Shown: piece by piece, positions 11,089 to 21,715 of the stretch | Layout of the letters: every line of letters starts with the position of its first letter | How positions within the stretch are numbered: position 1 is the stretch's first letter | NCBI GenBank assembly: GCA_037447655.1 | Contig: JBBHKE010001905.1 | Span: 62,001 to 126,000, forward strand | Reading direction: 5' to 3' | Length of the DNA: 64,000 bases | Source of the DNA: Zygnema cylindricum | Taxonomy: Eukaryota; Streptophyta; Zygnematophyceae; Zygnematales; Zygnemataceae | Made by a program: the position numbers and the translations under genes | The notes under the pieces: generated by a model | Databases searched by the model: none | What the model saw: only the letters and a program-made list of their open reading frames with translations | What the model was told of the DNA's origin: nothing

Positions 11089-11225
11089 GATGTAGAGCCT
11101 ACCACTGTGCCACCAACTCGATGTAGAGCCTGGCGGGTCGGTACCCATTTATTACGGGCGGCTTCGAATATGGATAATACCATATTCTAACCCGTAGTGA
11201 CCGGCATATACGTGCCAATCAAACA

Positions 11226-11745
11226 CACAATGTATCTTAATAAACTATACAAATTCCTTATTACTTCTCCTGCATGTATAGGATGCATAACATTATGATA
11301 ACAAGTTTGAAGTTTGAGGATGACGACAATTGAAATAGTAGTGTATAAAATCATTGCACACATGTATCTGTGCTACTTTAAGAAATTGATTCCTTTCATT
11401 TCTCCGTCTTGTATAAAATGCATCACATTATTATAAAAGGTGAAAGCAAACTTGCAAAAGCAACAAATTTAATTATTTCAATTCAGATTCTCCAAGCTGT
11501 TAATTTTTTAGTTGTGGAAAAATTTGTTAAAATCTCAGAACTATCAGCCAAAAAATGAGCTCAACTTATGATTGCAAAATTTTGAAAACAAATGATTGGG
11601 CTGTACCTGGTTATTTTAACGAAGTGATTTGGAGGAAAAAGGTTTTTTTTTTTTTTTCCGAATTTGGTGGCAACATGCATATAAAGTGTAAGATGCTTAA
11701 GAAGGGTTGTAATATAAAAACTTTCATTTTTGTTTGAGCTTCACC
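11226..11745. other. AT-rich stretch without a supported gene
   Basis: No gene, repeat or recognisable element is visible between the TRIM and the proline-rich segment. A run of T occurs at 11641-11657. Confidence 0.5.
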
Positions 11746-11746
11746 T

Positions 11747-11976
11747 TTATACGGGTGGAGGAATTGGAGGCATTGGGTTGAGTGCACGTGGTGGAAGAGG
11801 TGAACGAAGGGGTGAAGGAGGTGGGAGAGGGGATTTTGAAGGAGGTGGTAAACGCAGGATTGGTGATCTAAGCGATGGTGAAGGAGGAGGTGAAAGAGGT
11901 GGGCGGGTTGGTAGCAATGGAGGTGGTCCAAAACGTGGTGAACTTAGTGGAGGTGCTTGAGATAGTACTGGAAAAA
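11747..11976 (-). CDS. Possible proline-rich exon of the LRR gene
   Basis: The minus strand has an open stretch of about 75 codons that is roughly 40% proline with Ser, Leu and Arg (SPPLPP-like blocks). It is preceded by a good acceptor (TTTTTTTTCCAG near 11976) and lies about 330 bp 3' of the EGF-like exon. Plant surface LRR proteins often carry extensin-like proline-rich regions. The phase does not fit the GTAAAA donor at the end of the EGF-like exon, but fits an earlier GTACGA donor within it. It may therefore be an alternative or decayed exon, or a purine-rich repeat read from the wrong strand. Confidence 0.35.
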
Positions 11977-12305
11977 AAACCAAATCTTTAATGTTGGAAA
12001 AACCATATTTGTCAAAGCCTTAGATCCCTTTTTTTTGGGTAAACGGTGTTGCTCAAAAATAAATGAATTTTATGTTTTATTTTAGAGCTTGCATCGGTTT
12101 CAATAAATCAAAAAGCTTTCCAAAAATAGTGAAAATATTTGTGCAATCTAGGGAGAATTATTAAATATTAGAACACAACAAGCAATATTTGATTCGAAGT
12201 TCTATGGATATATCACTACAAAAATGAAAGTGAGAGAGTACGAGACACCACAACACCAGCAATTGTGCGCGTTTCCATTGCTTCGGAAAGGCAATCCAAT
12301 TTTAC

Positions 12306-12617
12306 GTAGGCAAATTAGCACAAGAAATCGTACATTTGCATGTGTATTTGCTTGCTGCATCGGTGTAGCCTTGGTTGCAAGCGCATTTCCGTATCATCCC
12401 ATCTGTGCTATTGGAGCAAATGCCGTTTCCCCCACAAGGCCCTCCAACCTGCGTGGCATTGCAAAATGCTTCGCAATCGCTTTTGCTTCGCTGGTTGTTA
12501 GGGCCGCATCGAGATGGGATGCTCGAGGCCGACAGACAATTTCCGAGAAACCCCCAACAGTCAGGTAGTTCGTTGGCTAGTACAAGGGGCCCAGTGAAAT
12601 AGTTGTTGAAAAAAGAA
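12306..12617 (-). CDS. LRR gene: last LRR plus cysteine-rich EGF-like exon
   Basis: The acceptor GTGAACAG precedes 12617; the donor GTAAAA lies at 12305-12300. In the phase set by the upstream LRR exons, the exon gives a half LRR (FFNNYFTGPLVL), then a cysteine-rich cap (DCWGFLGNCLSA, RCGPNNQRS, DCEAFC). A probable EGF-like module follows (CGGNGICSN, KCACNQGYT). Eleven or more cysteines and no stop over 100 codons mark it as real coding sequence in an extracellular protein. The half-LRR plus cysteine cap ends the LRR solenoid. No transmembrane helix or kinase exon was found downstream, so the protein may be secreted, or the 3' exons are lost or unrecognised. Confidence 0.78.
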
Positions 12618-13194
12618 CTGTTCACAAAATTCGTCAAAGGAAATGGAGTTAGACTTTTGATTATGCTTTGATGCTTTAATTGTCACACTCTTTAATATAA
12701 ATGTAGCACGTGAAAGTAAGGAAATATATTTTTGTTCTTTGTTTACACCTTTATATTTAATAAAAGTTGGACTGTGACAATAGGGGAATGAGAGGGGGAT
12801 CTTTTTGGTCCTCGTCTTTTCTCTTACAAAAAATAGAGTGTTTACGGACTTTTAGTAAATAATGGCATTTGGAAAAATTCCTTTTTTGATTCTTCCTTTT
12901 TTGACCGTGACAAAATCATCATTTTTTTAATCTTTGAACAATTATATGTGACTTGTACAATCTCGTCATTTTTAAGACCCTAAGAAATACGAGTTACAAA
13001 AAAAAGTAAAAACGTTAGTAAAAAAATAAAAAATTAAATGCAAAAGATTTAGAAAGAACAATTAAATAGGTAGTGAAGTTAGAAATATGAGAGGGAGTGT
13101 GAGGGGGTGATCCCACCTCCCCCTTTACCCTTCCACATGCCTCTTATCGTCCCGCTAGTTTCCATATTTGGAGTCGTTATCTTGGTTTCCTAAT

Positions 13195-13196
<2 letters not shown>

Positions 13197-13260
<64 letters not shown>

Positions 13261-13303
13261 TTTTGTTGTTTTACTCTGTTTTTTTTTTTTTTTTTTTTTT
13301 TTT
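13197..13303. repeat. (TA)n and poly-T microsatellites
   Basis: A run of about 29 TA units (13197-13254) is followed after 25 bp by a 25-nt T run (13279-13303). Both lie in the long intron of the LRR gene. Confidence 0.95.
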
Positions 13304-13639
13304 ACATTTTTGTCTTCGTTTATTATGTTTTCAATCATTTTTTTATCTATTGGTATCTTTCCTTAATATATAACAAAGTTAGCGGGAAGCCTATGATATA
13401 TGTAATCGCAATTTTACAAAATCAGGCTCTTTGTTTTGCCTATTGATATTCATTATGCCCTTCAATTTCTCAACTCTAATTTTGTTTCAGTTTTGTTAAT
13501 AAGAAGTTTAAAAAAAAAATCTAGATGTTTTAATATATTGCTAAAACCTATGCACTTGACGTGGAACTTTATCGATTTTCTTTTCTTTAAGTTTATCTTT
13601 ACCTTCTTCTCTCATTTTGTATAAGAGACATTCAAAGTT

Positions 13640-14720
13640 CTACACTCTTTATTAGGCATCCTGTCCCCACCCCTCCTTTGATTTTCCTTTATTTCTCTTT
13701 CCCCCCTCTCACCTCGGTTCTCTTCCTCCCTCAATTTATCCCCAGTTTCAAAAACCTTTGCCCTCCACTTCCTTCCCGTCCATTTCCCTCCTCTTCCATC
13801 CTTTTCAATCCCCATCATTCACTTCCTCCCCTTTCCCCTCCCTTTCCCTCCCCTCCTCTCTTCTCCCCTCTTTCTCCCGCTACTTCATTGCTTTTTTCTC
13901 CCCTTCCTTTCCTTTCCTTTCATTATTTTTTTCTTCCTTCCATTATTTACTCCAGTCTCTTCGCATTCCGACTTGAATAAAAATAGGCCCAAAAAAAAAG
14001 ATAAGAGAAGTTTTATGTAAAGGTGAGAGGAGAAGAGAGGCAGATACGAACTTTCAACCTTCTTTTGGCCACTACATCCTTCATTGTTCGCCCTCCCCTT
14101 TCGAACAACACTCTCCCCTCTATTTTGACCGTAATTGTTCTGGCTCCCTTATAAAGACTAGCTTCTCTCACTCTCCCTCTTTCTCTCTATCCTCTCTCAG
14201 CAACCCTCTCCCCCCTCACAGTTACAACTACCTTTTCTGCCATCATTTCCTCAAACCCCCCTAACCGTGACCATCTCCTCCCATCTTTTGTTTTTTGGAT
14301 CAAGTCTCAACTCCATCTCATTGTCACTCTTTTCCCTCCCCATTCTCTCTCGCGGCAAGTCTTACCCTCCCTTTTTACCGCTACTTTCACACCCTCCCCC
14401 TCTAATTGCCACAATTTGTTCTTCCCCTATGACTTACACTCTCTTCGTGCTACTTTTCGTTTGATCCTGTCCCAAACATTCCTCTCCCTATTAAAACTCC
14501 ATCCTTATCTTAACTACCACACTCTCTCGACCCACTTCTAACCATCCCGCACCCCCCTCTTATCGCCTATGCCTCCCTTCCTTCTAACCACGACTCTCTC
14601 TCTACCTTTTTCCATTTTTACCATCACCCTATCGTCCTTTCTTCACGTCATTCTTTCTCTCCTTTTCCGTGAATATTCATCTCCTTTTACAAACGCTCTC
14701 TATCTATCTTTTTCTTTCAC
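13640..14720 (+). repeat. Pyrimidine-rich low-complexity segment in an LRR-gene intron
   Basis: About 1 kb of C/T-rich DNA (CTTCCTCCC, CCCTCTC and TTTCTCC blocks) less pure than the tract at 8443. Short Ser/Phe/Pro-rich plus-strand frames here are composition artefacts. It lies in the intron between the 72-nt exon at 14922 and the EGF-like exon. Confidence 0.7.
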
Positions 14721-14921
14721 CCGCTCTTTGGTTAAACGCCTAGTCAAATGGGATCAATAAAAGGCAACTAAAAGGAGAGTTAAGTCATAAAATGTGAATG
14801 GAAAAGAGTGAGGTGAGCACCGCCCCCCACCCCCACAATGTTTGGAATTTTGTATTATGAGCTTTGTTTGTTATTCCATATTATCTATATTGTTGTGTTG
14901 TTAAATTTGATTCATTCTTAC

Positions 14922-14993
14922 AAATACCAAAGGTTCGGAAGTTGAGCGATGGACGATGGCATGTTTCCACTGAACTGGTTGTTCTGTAACAAT
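14922..14993 (-). CDS. LRR gene: 72-nt LRR exon
   Basis: The exon runs from acceptor GTCACAG to donor TT|GTAAGA, 72 nt, phase 2 on both sides. It codes for one plant-type LRR: LLQNNQFSGNMPSSIAQLPN followed by LWYL. This is the last full LRR before the EGF-like exon. The plant-type LRR consensus LxxNxLxGxIPxxIxxLxxL is met except for M in place of I. Confidence 0.82.
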
Positions 14994-15359
14994 CTGTGAC
15001 GTTATCGAACCCATCAATGAGGGGTGAGGGTAAGCTTCCATTTGGGGGTATATGGGGAAACGGGATGGGTTTTGGTAATAAGCTCCCAAACCACATTATT
15101 CTAACAAGAACGTCAGTCTTTCCTCCACCTTCACCTTCCCTCACTTTCCTCTTCCCTCGTGCATGGAGCTATATTGTTAATTATTTTAAAAATCTTTTTA
15201 TGCTAAGAGGTTTTGTTGTAAACATGATAAAATCATAACAATTAAAAACTTAAAAACATCAAAGTAGAGCTAACACATTTAATATCATTCAGCACCATTT
15301 GAGAATTTTTTTTATCTCATTTTAGAAATAGCATTTGGCTGTGTAGGATTTTGTCTTAC

Positions 15360-15431
15360 AAGGAGTAGAGAGTTCTCAGTTGACCGATGGAATTTGGAAT
15401 GCTTCCACTCAACTGGTTATTGTTTATGTTT
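15360..15431 (-). CDS. LRR gene: 72-nt LRR exon
   Basis: Acceptor CGTTCTAG, donor TT|GTAAGA, exactly 72 nt, phase 2 to phase 2. Codes for NINNNQLSGSIPNSIGQLRT followed by LYSL. The intron just upstream (TGGGCTGGATGGCG) closely matches those before the other LRR exons, so exon and intron were duplicated together. Confidence 0.85.
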
Positions 15432-15822
15432 CTAGAACGCCATCCAGCCCATAAAGAGGGGGTGAAAGTAAGCTTCCATGTGGGGGAGGAGGGGGAAGGT
15501 GGGGAAAGGGATTGGGTTTAAGCTTCCCAACCACATTAACTATTGTAATGGAAATGACGGTCTCCTTTCCGCCTTTACCTTCCCCTCTCTTAACCATTCT
15601 TCCCGTACATGGAGTTAAAGATTTCATTAATCTAAAAAGCTTTAGGACAGTTAAACATTGTACTTAGAGTTTTTGTAGTAAATATGATTAAAATATTTAC
15701 AATTAGTAATTTCAAAACATAAAAAATGAGCTAACACATTTATTATCATTAAGCAATACTTTGGACAAAATTCTATCTCATTTATGAAATAGCATTTGGC
15801 TTTGTGTTGGATGTTGTCTTAC

Positions 15823-15894
15823 AAGCTGCGAAGGTTTGGTAATTGGTAGATGGACGATGGAATGCTTCCACGCAATTGGTTGTTATTTAGCTGT
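15823..15894 (-). CDS. LRR gene: 72-nt LRR exon
   Basis: Acceptor GATTACAG, donor TT|GTAAGA, 72 nt, phase 2 to phase 2. Codes for QLNNNQLRGSIPSSIYQLPN followed by LRSL, a full plant-type LRR. Confidence 0.85.
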
Positions 15895-15904
15895 CTGTAA
15901 TCCC

Positions 15905-16179
15905 CCTCCAATGCCTCTTTTTGTCTTTCGATATGGATGATGGATTTTGATCGACTTTTGCCTCGACTTTTGATTTCGCTTTTCGACGATTCAGAACGCG
16001 ATCTGAATTTGAACGATGCCACTTTGACCTGATTTTGATCTTTCTGATTTTCCACCTGATCCGTTTTTCTTGACTTTTCTGGAAATGAAAAACAAAAAAT
16101 TTTGATCTGATCTCGAGGAAAGCGATTTCTGATTTGATGTTTTTGGATTGATTTGATCGGTTTGATCGCGATCCTTTTG
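15905..16179. repeat. GATTTT/GATC-rich low-complexity stretch replacing an LRR intron
   Basis: This segment is dense in TTTTGATC, GATTTGAT and CTGATTTT blocks and is unlike the other introns of the gene. It takes the place of the expected donor of the LRR exon at 16180. A similar GATC/AAATC-rich stretch occurs at 61040-61260. Confidence 0.5.
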
Positions 16180-16251
16180 ATTGATTTCGGAGTCTTCAAT
16201 TGACCAATGCACGATGGAATGCTTCCATTTATCTTGTTGCCCAATATGCTT
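16180..16251 (-). CDS. LRR gene: 72-nt LRR exon with a lost donor
   Basis: Acceptor CGTTATAG, then SILGNKINGSIPSCIGQLKT in the correct phase and length. At the expected donor the sequence is AT|CAAAAG and not GTRAG, so the exon may be skipped or read into GATC-rich DNA. Because all LRR exons are 72 nt with phase-2 ends, skipping would remove one repeat without a frameshift. Confidence 0.6.
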
Positions 16252-16354
16252 CTATAACGCCATCCACCCCATCAACACCCCTTCCTCTTTTAATGCCTAC
16301 TTATTTGGACCATAATCAAAAAACATACTTAAGAAAAAATTAACATGAATTATT

Positions 16355-16410
16355 GTTTAGAACTGCATTCCACTCAGCGGGCAGGTTGTTTTGTTGATCT
16401 TTGTATCTCC
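16355..16410 (-). pseudogene. Decayed LRR exon remnant
   Basis: The minus strand has the familiar pre-acceptor sequence GTTGATGGGGTGGATGG, then AACAACCTGCC and GAGTGGAATGCA, which match the NNQLSGSIP part of the LRR exons with a frame shift. The C-terminal half is missing. Confidence 0.6.
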
Positions 16411-16419
16411 ATCCACCCC

Positions 16420-17010
16420 ATCAACACCATTTCTTCACTTAACATTTGTTTGTATGGACTGGAATATAATATGTTTAATAAGAAATGAACATGAACTATT
16501 GTTAAGAACATTGGAAGAGCCCTAATCTAAATTCAGACTATGAAAAATTGACAGCTTTAACTTATGATGAATTTTCAGTCGTAGATGATGGATTTGACAC
16601 GCCCCACCCCTTTATTTTAACAAACTAAACTGTAGGAAACAATTTTTCGGTGATTTGTTTCCACATGTTTAATATGTACTCGTGTTAACGTTGTTTATCA
16701 CCTTAATGTATTTTGGGTTGTGAGTTCAAAATTTTTAGATTTTATCACTTTGTGGTTGAAAAAACCATCAAATACTTTTTGAAAGAATATCCAACACCCC
16801 CTGTCAATATTTTTTTAACTTCTCTTAAAACATAAATTTTAGCGGGGATATATGCGATGTGTTCTTCAAATTTTGGAAAACTAAGCTTCATTTTCGGGTG
16901 AATTGTGTTCATTTAATGCTTCAACTTCTTAGCGATTATTTTTTGCAATTTAAATTACTAACTTAAAACCTTCCACCATTTGTATTCTAAAGCGTTAAAG
17001 TAACACGCTA
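16420..17010. other. LRR-gene intron, no other feature
   Basis: AT-rich intronic sequence between the decayed LRR exon and the tandem array. No coding or RNA feature recognised. Confidence 0.5.
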
Positions 17011-17011
17011 A

Positions 17012-17620
17012 ATATGATTATGGAGAGGGGTGCGGGTAAGCTCCCTTGTCACGCTAAATATGATTTGACGGAAGGGTGAGGGTAAGCTCCTGCGTCATAC
17101 TGAATAGGGTCTACAGGAGGGGCGAGAGTAAGCTCCCTAATCGAATTAAACATGGTTTAGGGAGGAGTCAGGTTAAGCTCCTATTTACACTAAATATCGT
17201 GTAGGGGAGGGGTGAGGGTGAGCTTCCCTATCACAAATAAAAATGGTTTAAAAAGGAGAGAAAGGCCAAACTCCCTTAGTATCGTTTGTGAAAGGGATAA
17301 GGGTAAGCTCCCTTATCACCCTAAATATGGTTTGATGAGGGGTGGGGGTAAGCACCCCTATCAAACAAAACTTGGCTTGGCGGAGGGGAGATGGTAAGCT
17401 CATGTTCGCGCTAAATATGCCTAGGGGCTTCCCTGGCACACTAAATATGGTTTGAGCGCAAAATAAAAGCAAGCTCCTCCGTCACACTAAATATGGTTTA
17501 AGGGAGAGTTGAGGGTAAGGTCCCAAACTAAACATGGTTTGAAGAGGGGTGAGGGTAAGCTCCCTCGTCACACTAACTATGGTTTGGAGGAGGATTGAGC
17601 TTTAGGTCCCTTGTAACTAT
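17012..17620 (+). repeat. Tandem array, left half (about 12-13 units of ~45-50 bp)
   Basis: Degenerate units built around GGGGTGAGGGTAAGCTCCC, then a TCACACTAAATATGGTTTG block, repeat from 17012 to 17620. Related GAGGGGTGAGGGTAAGCTTCC sequence occurs singly in LRR-gene introns at about 15018 and 15460, so the array may have grown from intron sequence. The right half of the same array lies at 21500-21715, on the other side of a copia remnant. Confidence 0.85.
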
Positions 17621-18507
17621 AAATATTATAAAAAATTCTATGAGATAGGAACTTCAGGGGAACTTTAAGACTGTAAGACTGTAACTTTAAGACAGGGTAA
17701 CATGTCTAGGAGTCTATAACGAAAGGATAGCGGAAGATTCTCTCTTTGGTTTACCGACGAGGGAGTCTCGTCCCTCATTTAAAGACGTAGTAGTCTCGTC
17801 GGTTGTTGAGCAGTGAAGGAGTCTCCTCGCTACTCTTACCATTAATAGGATGCGAGTGAAAAAAAAAATCAATTGAACTACGTCGGTAGTCAAATTAGCT
17901 TTATTCAGATCAAATAAGAATCTTGGTACGAAACCGCGTGGAAAGATCTATTCAAATAAAATGAAAGATCAAATGGCGATCGAAACACCGGAATGGTCGT
18001 GTACAGACATAAATTACTTGCAGCTATATACGAAAATCAAACGAACAAGTACCGTCTTTAACTTCAAGTCGGGGCTAGGTTGACCGTAAATTCTTGTTAT
18101 ATGCATTCCTTTTTATCAGTTTTCGAACTTGAGGAAACAAGCGTTTGTCATCTTGTAAATTAGTTAAAAAGTGTGAGATTTAGACTTTTTAGGATTTAGG
18201 ATTTAAGAGGTTTGTCCGTATGTTACGCATCATATTGTCTAGTTTACGTACATAGATACCATACTAAACGCGAATCTGATTCACTCGTAGGTAATTTACT
18301 CTCACCGACTATGTAATTTATGACTCGGTGTAGATGTCTAAAAAATGACATATTTTTCAACATAGATGATTTTTGGTATTTTCAGCCTCTAATATCTTTG
18401 TTGTGGTAGATCAAGTTGTATGGAAAGCTGTCGATCACTACATTTGGCAATGTTTGAAAGTTGTTATTCGGAAGGTGTTTCTTAGTCAATTCTATTTTGA
18501 GTTTGCA

Positions 18508-19850
18508 ATGGCATCAACCTCCACATTTGCACCGTCTAGTGCAAAATAACAGGTTTAGAGACCGACTTTGACGATACCTATCTTTGACAGCACTAAGTGT
18601 ATCTATTGGGCAAATATGGTGGAGCTTTAATTCCTCACCATCGGTCCTATGAATGTGGTAGATGGATCACTGTTAGGGTTAGATGCAAGTTCAAAAATGA
18701 AAACCAAATTTTGCACAACATCCAGATGTTGATCTCTATAGATGTCGGAATGGCACATTATCAGATAAAAAACAATTCGGAGATTTGGAAATCGTTGAAA
18801 GAGATGTTTGTCAAAACAAACATGCAACATCAAATGACAACAGATGGCATAATTAGGGAAACCAGTACTCAAGAGGTACCATAGGTGAGTAGTGTAATGG
18901 TAAAAGCAAGTTGATAGCTGAAAATGCTTGCTCAAGAGGCAATTGTCATAAAGATCAGGCAATTTAGTAGTGAGAGGCTTACCTCATGAGTATTAAAGTG
19001 CCTCACGATTATTAATGAGAGACTTACCTGATAAGCATAAAGGTGCCTCAAAAAACAGAAACAATTTGCTCAAGCAAAGCAGAGATTAGAACTTACCTAA
19101 TACTAGATGAGGAAAGCAGTCAGCTGGGTGACTTAAGACTAATAACCAACTAAAGCTTTTAATAGCTACACCGTATCACTACTAGTGTTAGTAATTTTTT
19201 CACTTTAAAACATCTTTTTTTTCAGTACACATTTGTTGAATTATAGATCTAATGGTTGCAATTGAAAGCTAAAATCCTCACCTTCCCATTGGCACTCTCC
19301 ATGTGAAAATTGGGCAAGTTTGCATAGAGATAAGATGTTTTGAGTGGCAAAAAAAATTATTAACACTAATAGCAATACACCGTGTGGTTTCAAAGAAAAT
19401 AGCAGACTATTGAAAATAGACAAAATAATATTTTTTATCCACGGACTAACATGTGCCACTATTGTAACAAAAAAGGACATGGATACAGGTATTGTCCACA
19501 AAAACAGATTGGAACCTAGGTAATATTGACGAGGAAAGCAATCAATGGGCGGCGAAGACTAATAAATCAACTAAAGCTTTTACACGTTTCAAAGAAAAGA
19601 GCACATTCATCAATATAGTCAGAATACTAATTTCTAAACACAAACATCTAAAAAGACATGGATATAGGTATTGTCCACAGTACAAAAAGGCGTGTGAAAC
19701 ATTATCATTTCATCAAAGATGGCATAGCAGAAGACGAAGCAATCGACCACCAAGAAAAAACTCTGTTGTAACGGAGAAAGAAAATAAAAAGGTGATTGTT
19801 ACGGTGGTGGCTACAGTTGGATCATGGATACAAGGGAATCTACCCACATG
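18508..19850 (+). pseudogene. copia remnant C: gag with zinc knuckle
   Basis: ATG at 18508 opens a gag-like N-terminus with an IPIFDSTKCIYWANMVEL block that matches copia gags at 3980 and 39427. A zinc knuckle, CHYCNKKGHGYRYCP (CX2CX4HX4C), lies at 19451-19495. A partial second copy (HGYRYCPQYKKACE) follows near 19660-19700. Segments around 19095-19170 and 19530-19585 are also similar, pointing to an internal duplication. Many stops. Confidence 0.75.
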
Positions 19851-20010
19851 AAAATGAGGAGGTGATCCGTTTTGCTACTCCAACTATATTTTTTTGCACT
19901 TTCTAAGGCAATGGAAGGAGAAAAAGGCTAGGTTTCAACCATGGATACAATGGCTTTTGCCCATGTTTTTGCCCATGTGTGCTAGAATCCATTCAACTTT
20001 GACAACCTGA

Positions 20011-20148
20011 GGACCACTCCACTAATGTACATCTACTACGCAGGTGGACAGAGCGTGGACCACTCCACTAATTTACATCTACTACGCAGGTGGACAGAGC
20101 GTGGACCACTCCACTAATGTTCATCTACTACGCAGAAGGACAGAGCGT
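20011..20148 (+). repeat. 46-bp tandem repeat, three copies
   Basis: Units starting at 20011, 20057 and 20103 (GGACCACTCCACTAAT... CAGAGCGT) repeat with an exact 46-bp period and few differences. They lie where the copia protease should be. Confidence 0.9.
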
Positions 20149-20557
20149 AGTGTCCAGTGCCAAAGGGCAAGTCACTTTCATGGTAGATATAGATGGTAAA
20201 CCACAAGAGAGAACTTTGCATGATGTCCTATATGTTCCAAAATTTCAAAATAATTTGTTTTCTACATAATTACGTGGAAGCAAGGGTTTTTAAGTTTTTC
20301 ACAAAAATGGAAAAGAGATGATTAATGAGTAGAGTCACTAGTTCTAGAGGTCCAAATAAGATGTAGAGGATGGACTTGGCAAATCTTATTGACAAAGGTG
20401 CTATTTACTTTGGGGTCACGTCTAAATGATTTGTGGATTGGGCCATGTACATCATGAAAGCACTAAGAAGATGGTAAAAAATTGAGTTATAAAAGGTGTA
20501 ACTTTATCAAAAAAGGAAGCAAAAGTATGTGTTGTATGAGCCCTAAGAAAGATCCAT

Positions 20558-21414
20558 ATGTTTCCTTTTCCATCAAAAAGTAGTCATAGGTCACAAAAAA
20601 GTATTAGAATTGATTCACTCGGATGTATGGGGGTCGGTAAAATTCCTTCATCTCGAGGACTAAGATACATGCTAACCTTTACTGATGATTTCTCCAATTA
20701 CACCAAAGTCTATTTCATGAAGGAGAAAAGCGAAGTCTTCTCCCATTTTAAAGATTTCAGAAGTTGGAGTGAGATGATTCATGGAGTTCCCATTTTGGGC
20801 AAACAACGGATGGGAGTATATGTCACAGGAACTCATCACCTACCCGAAGACCAATGGTCTTCGAACACATCCTTTTTTGGGTCCATATTTCCCAATGGAA
20901 AATGGTGTAGCTGAAATATTAAAAAGGACATTTAAGTGAGAGAGAAGATCCATGTTAGTTGATAAAGGAGTTGATATGAAATTGTAGGTTGAGGTACTAA
21001 AATTTGAAGTTTATACAGAAAACAGAGTGGAATCCAGGTGTAAAGGATAAGAATCCTTATGATCAATGGCCAGGCATTAAACTTGTTGTCATCAATTTTA
21101 TTTTTTCGGGAGTTAAGTACTTATTTTACATGTTATGGAAAATGGATCCCAAAAGCTTGCAAGGAATATTATTCGGCTATGATGATAGTTCAAAAAGATA
21201 TAGATTATATGTTCCAAAAGATAATATTTTTACCATAGCTAGGAACATCTTTGTTAAAGATGAACAAAAATTAGTAGATGTTTTTCGGGTGACAATTGAC
21301 CAAAAAATAGAAAAGGCCACTGAACGTGTAACACTATATCAAAGAACTTTAGTAGAACCAACTGGAAATCAACCGGTTAGCCAACTACAACAACATTCCA
21401 AACCAGCTCTATAA
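20558..21414 (+). pseudogene. copia remnant C: integrase fragments
   Basis: IHSDVWGS-like sequence near 20610, TFTDDFSNYTKVYFMKEK at about 20680-20730, then frame changes through the NGG region. ENGVAEILKR near 20897-20930 carries the catalytic Glu context. The C-terminal block GILFGYDDSSKRYRLYVPK lies at about 21157-21215. The second catalytic Asp region is scrambled. The open piece at 21004-21414 ends in a glutamine-rich stretch. Clearly dead. Confidence 0.85.
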
Positions 21415-21499
21415 ATGGTTTTGGAAGAGGAACCCAAAATCGCACAACCCCTTCAATTTCAGCCTCAAAATTCCAAAGGGGGGAAAGACAAGTTGCCGT

Positions 21500-21715
21500 T
21501 TAGGGGAGAACATAAGGTTTGCTTCCCCGTAACACTAAATATGGTTTGGGGGAGGGGATGAGGGTAAACCCCCTTTGTCACACTACATATGGTCTGGGGG
21601 ATGGGTGAGGGGAAGCACCCTTGTTACACTAAATATGACTATGAGGGAAAGGGGGGAATATAAGGACGAGGATAGAATTTTGGTTTTAACACAGCCACAC
21701 TAACTATGGTGTTGG
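21500..21715 (+). repeat. Tandem array, right half (about 4 units)
   Basis: The units (GGGTGAGG, then AAGC, then CACTAAATATGGTTTGGGGG) match the array at 17012-17620 in sequence and orientation. Together they indicate one array split by the copia remnant. Confidence 0.8.

Larger units (their letters stand above)
10510..11225 (-). mobile_element. TRIM-like miniature LTR retroelement with an extra partial LTR
   Basis: Read on the minus strand, a 5' LTR (11225-10958) starts TGTTTGATTGGC and ends AAATCTAACA. A second, partial LTR (10957-10824) also ends AAATCTAACA. Then come a primer-binding site (10823-10811) and a 57-bp internal region ending in a polypurine run, then a 3' LTR (10766-10510) starting TGTTGGATAGGC. 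Both full LTRs are about 260 bp and carry AATAAA in the same place. Flanks are CACAG (10505-10509) and CACAA (11226-11230), a one-mismatch 5-bp target duplication. There is no coding capacity, so movement would need enzymes from another element. The extra partial LTR suggests unequal recombination. Confidence 0.75.
17640..21480 (+). mobile_element. Ty1/copia remnant C splitting the tandem array
   Basis: Between the two halves of the array lies one copia-related unit in plus orientation: a gag start near 18508, zinc knuckle near 19451, protease-like region near 20010, integrase 20558-21414. Nothing of reverse transcriptase or RNase H is present, so the element is 3'-truncated or internally deleted. 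I could not identify a pair of LTRs or a target duplication, so the borders are approximate. Confidence 0.65.

Noticed and set aside
8000-11745. Kinase domain for the LRR gene
   Set aside because: Searched by eye for GxGxxG, HRDxKxxN and DFG on the minus strand; none found.
11730-11960. Gly/Arg-rich plus-strand protein (RGG-like)
   Set aside because: It is the reverse complement of the proline-rich stretch; neither strand is certain, and the minus strand has the better acceptor and neighbouring exons.
17012-17620. CRISPR-like array
   Set aside because: Units are degenerate, have no constant repeat with unique spacers, and lie in a eukaryotic intron.
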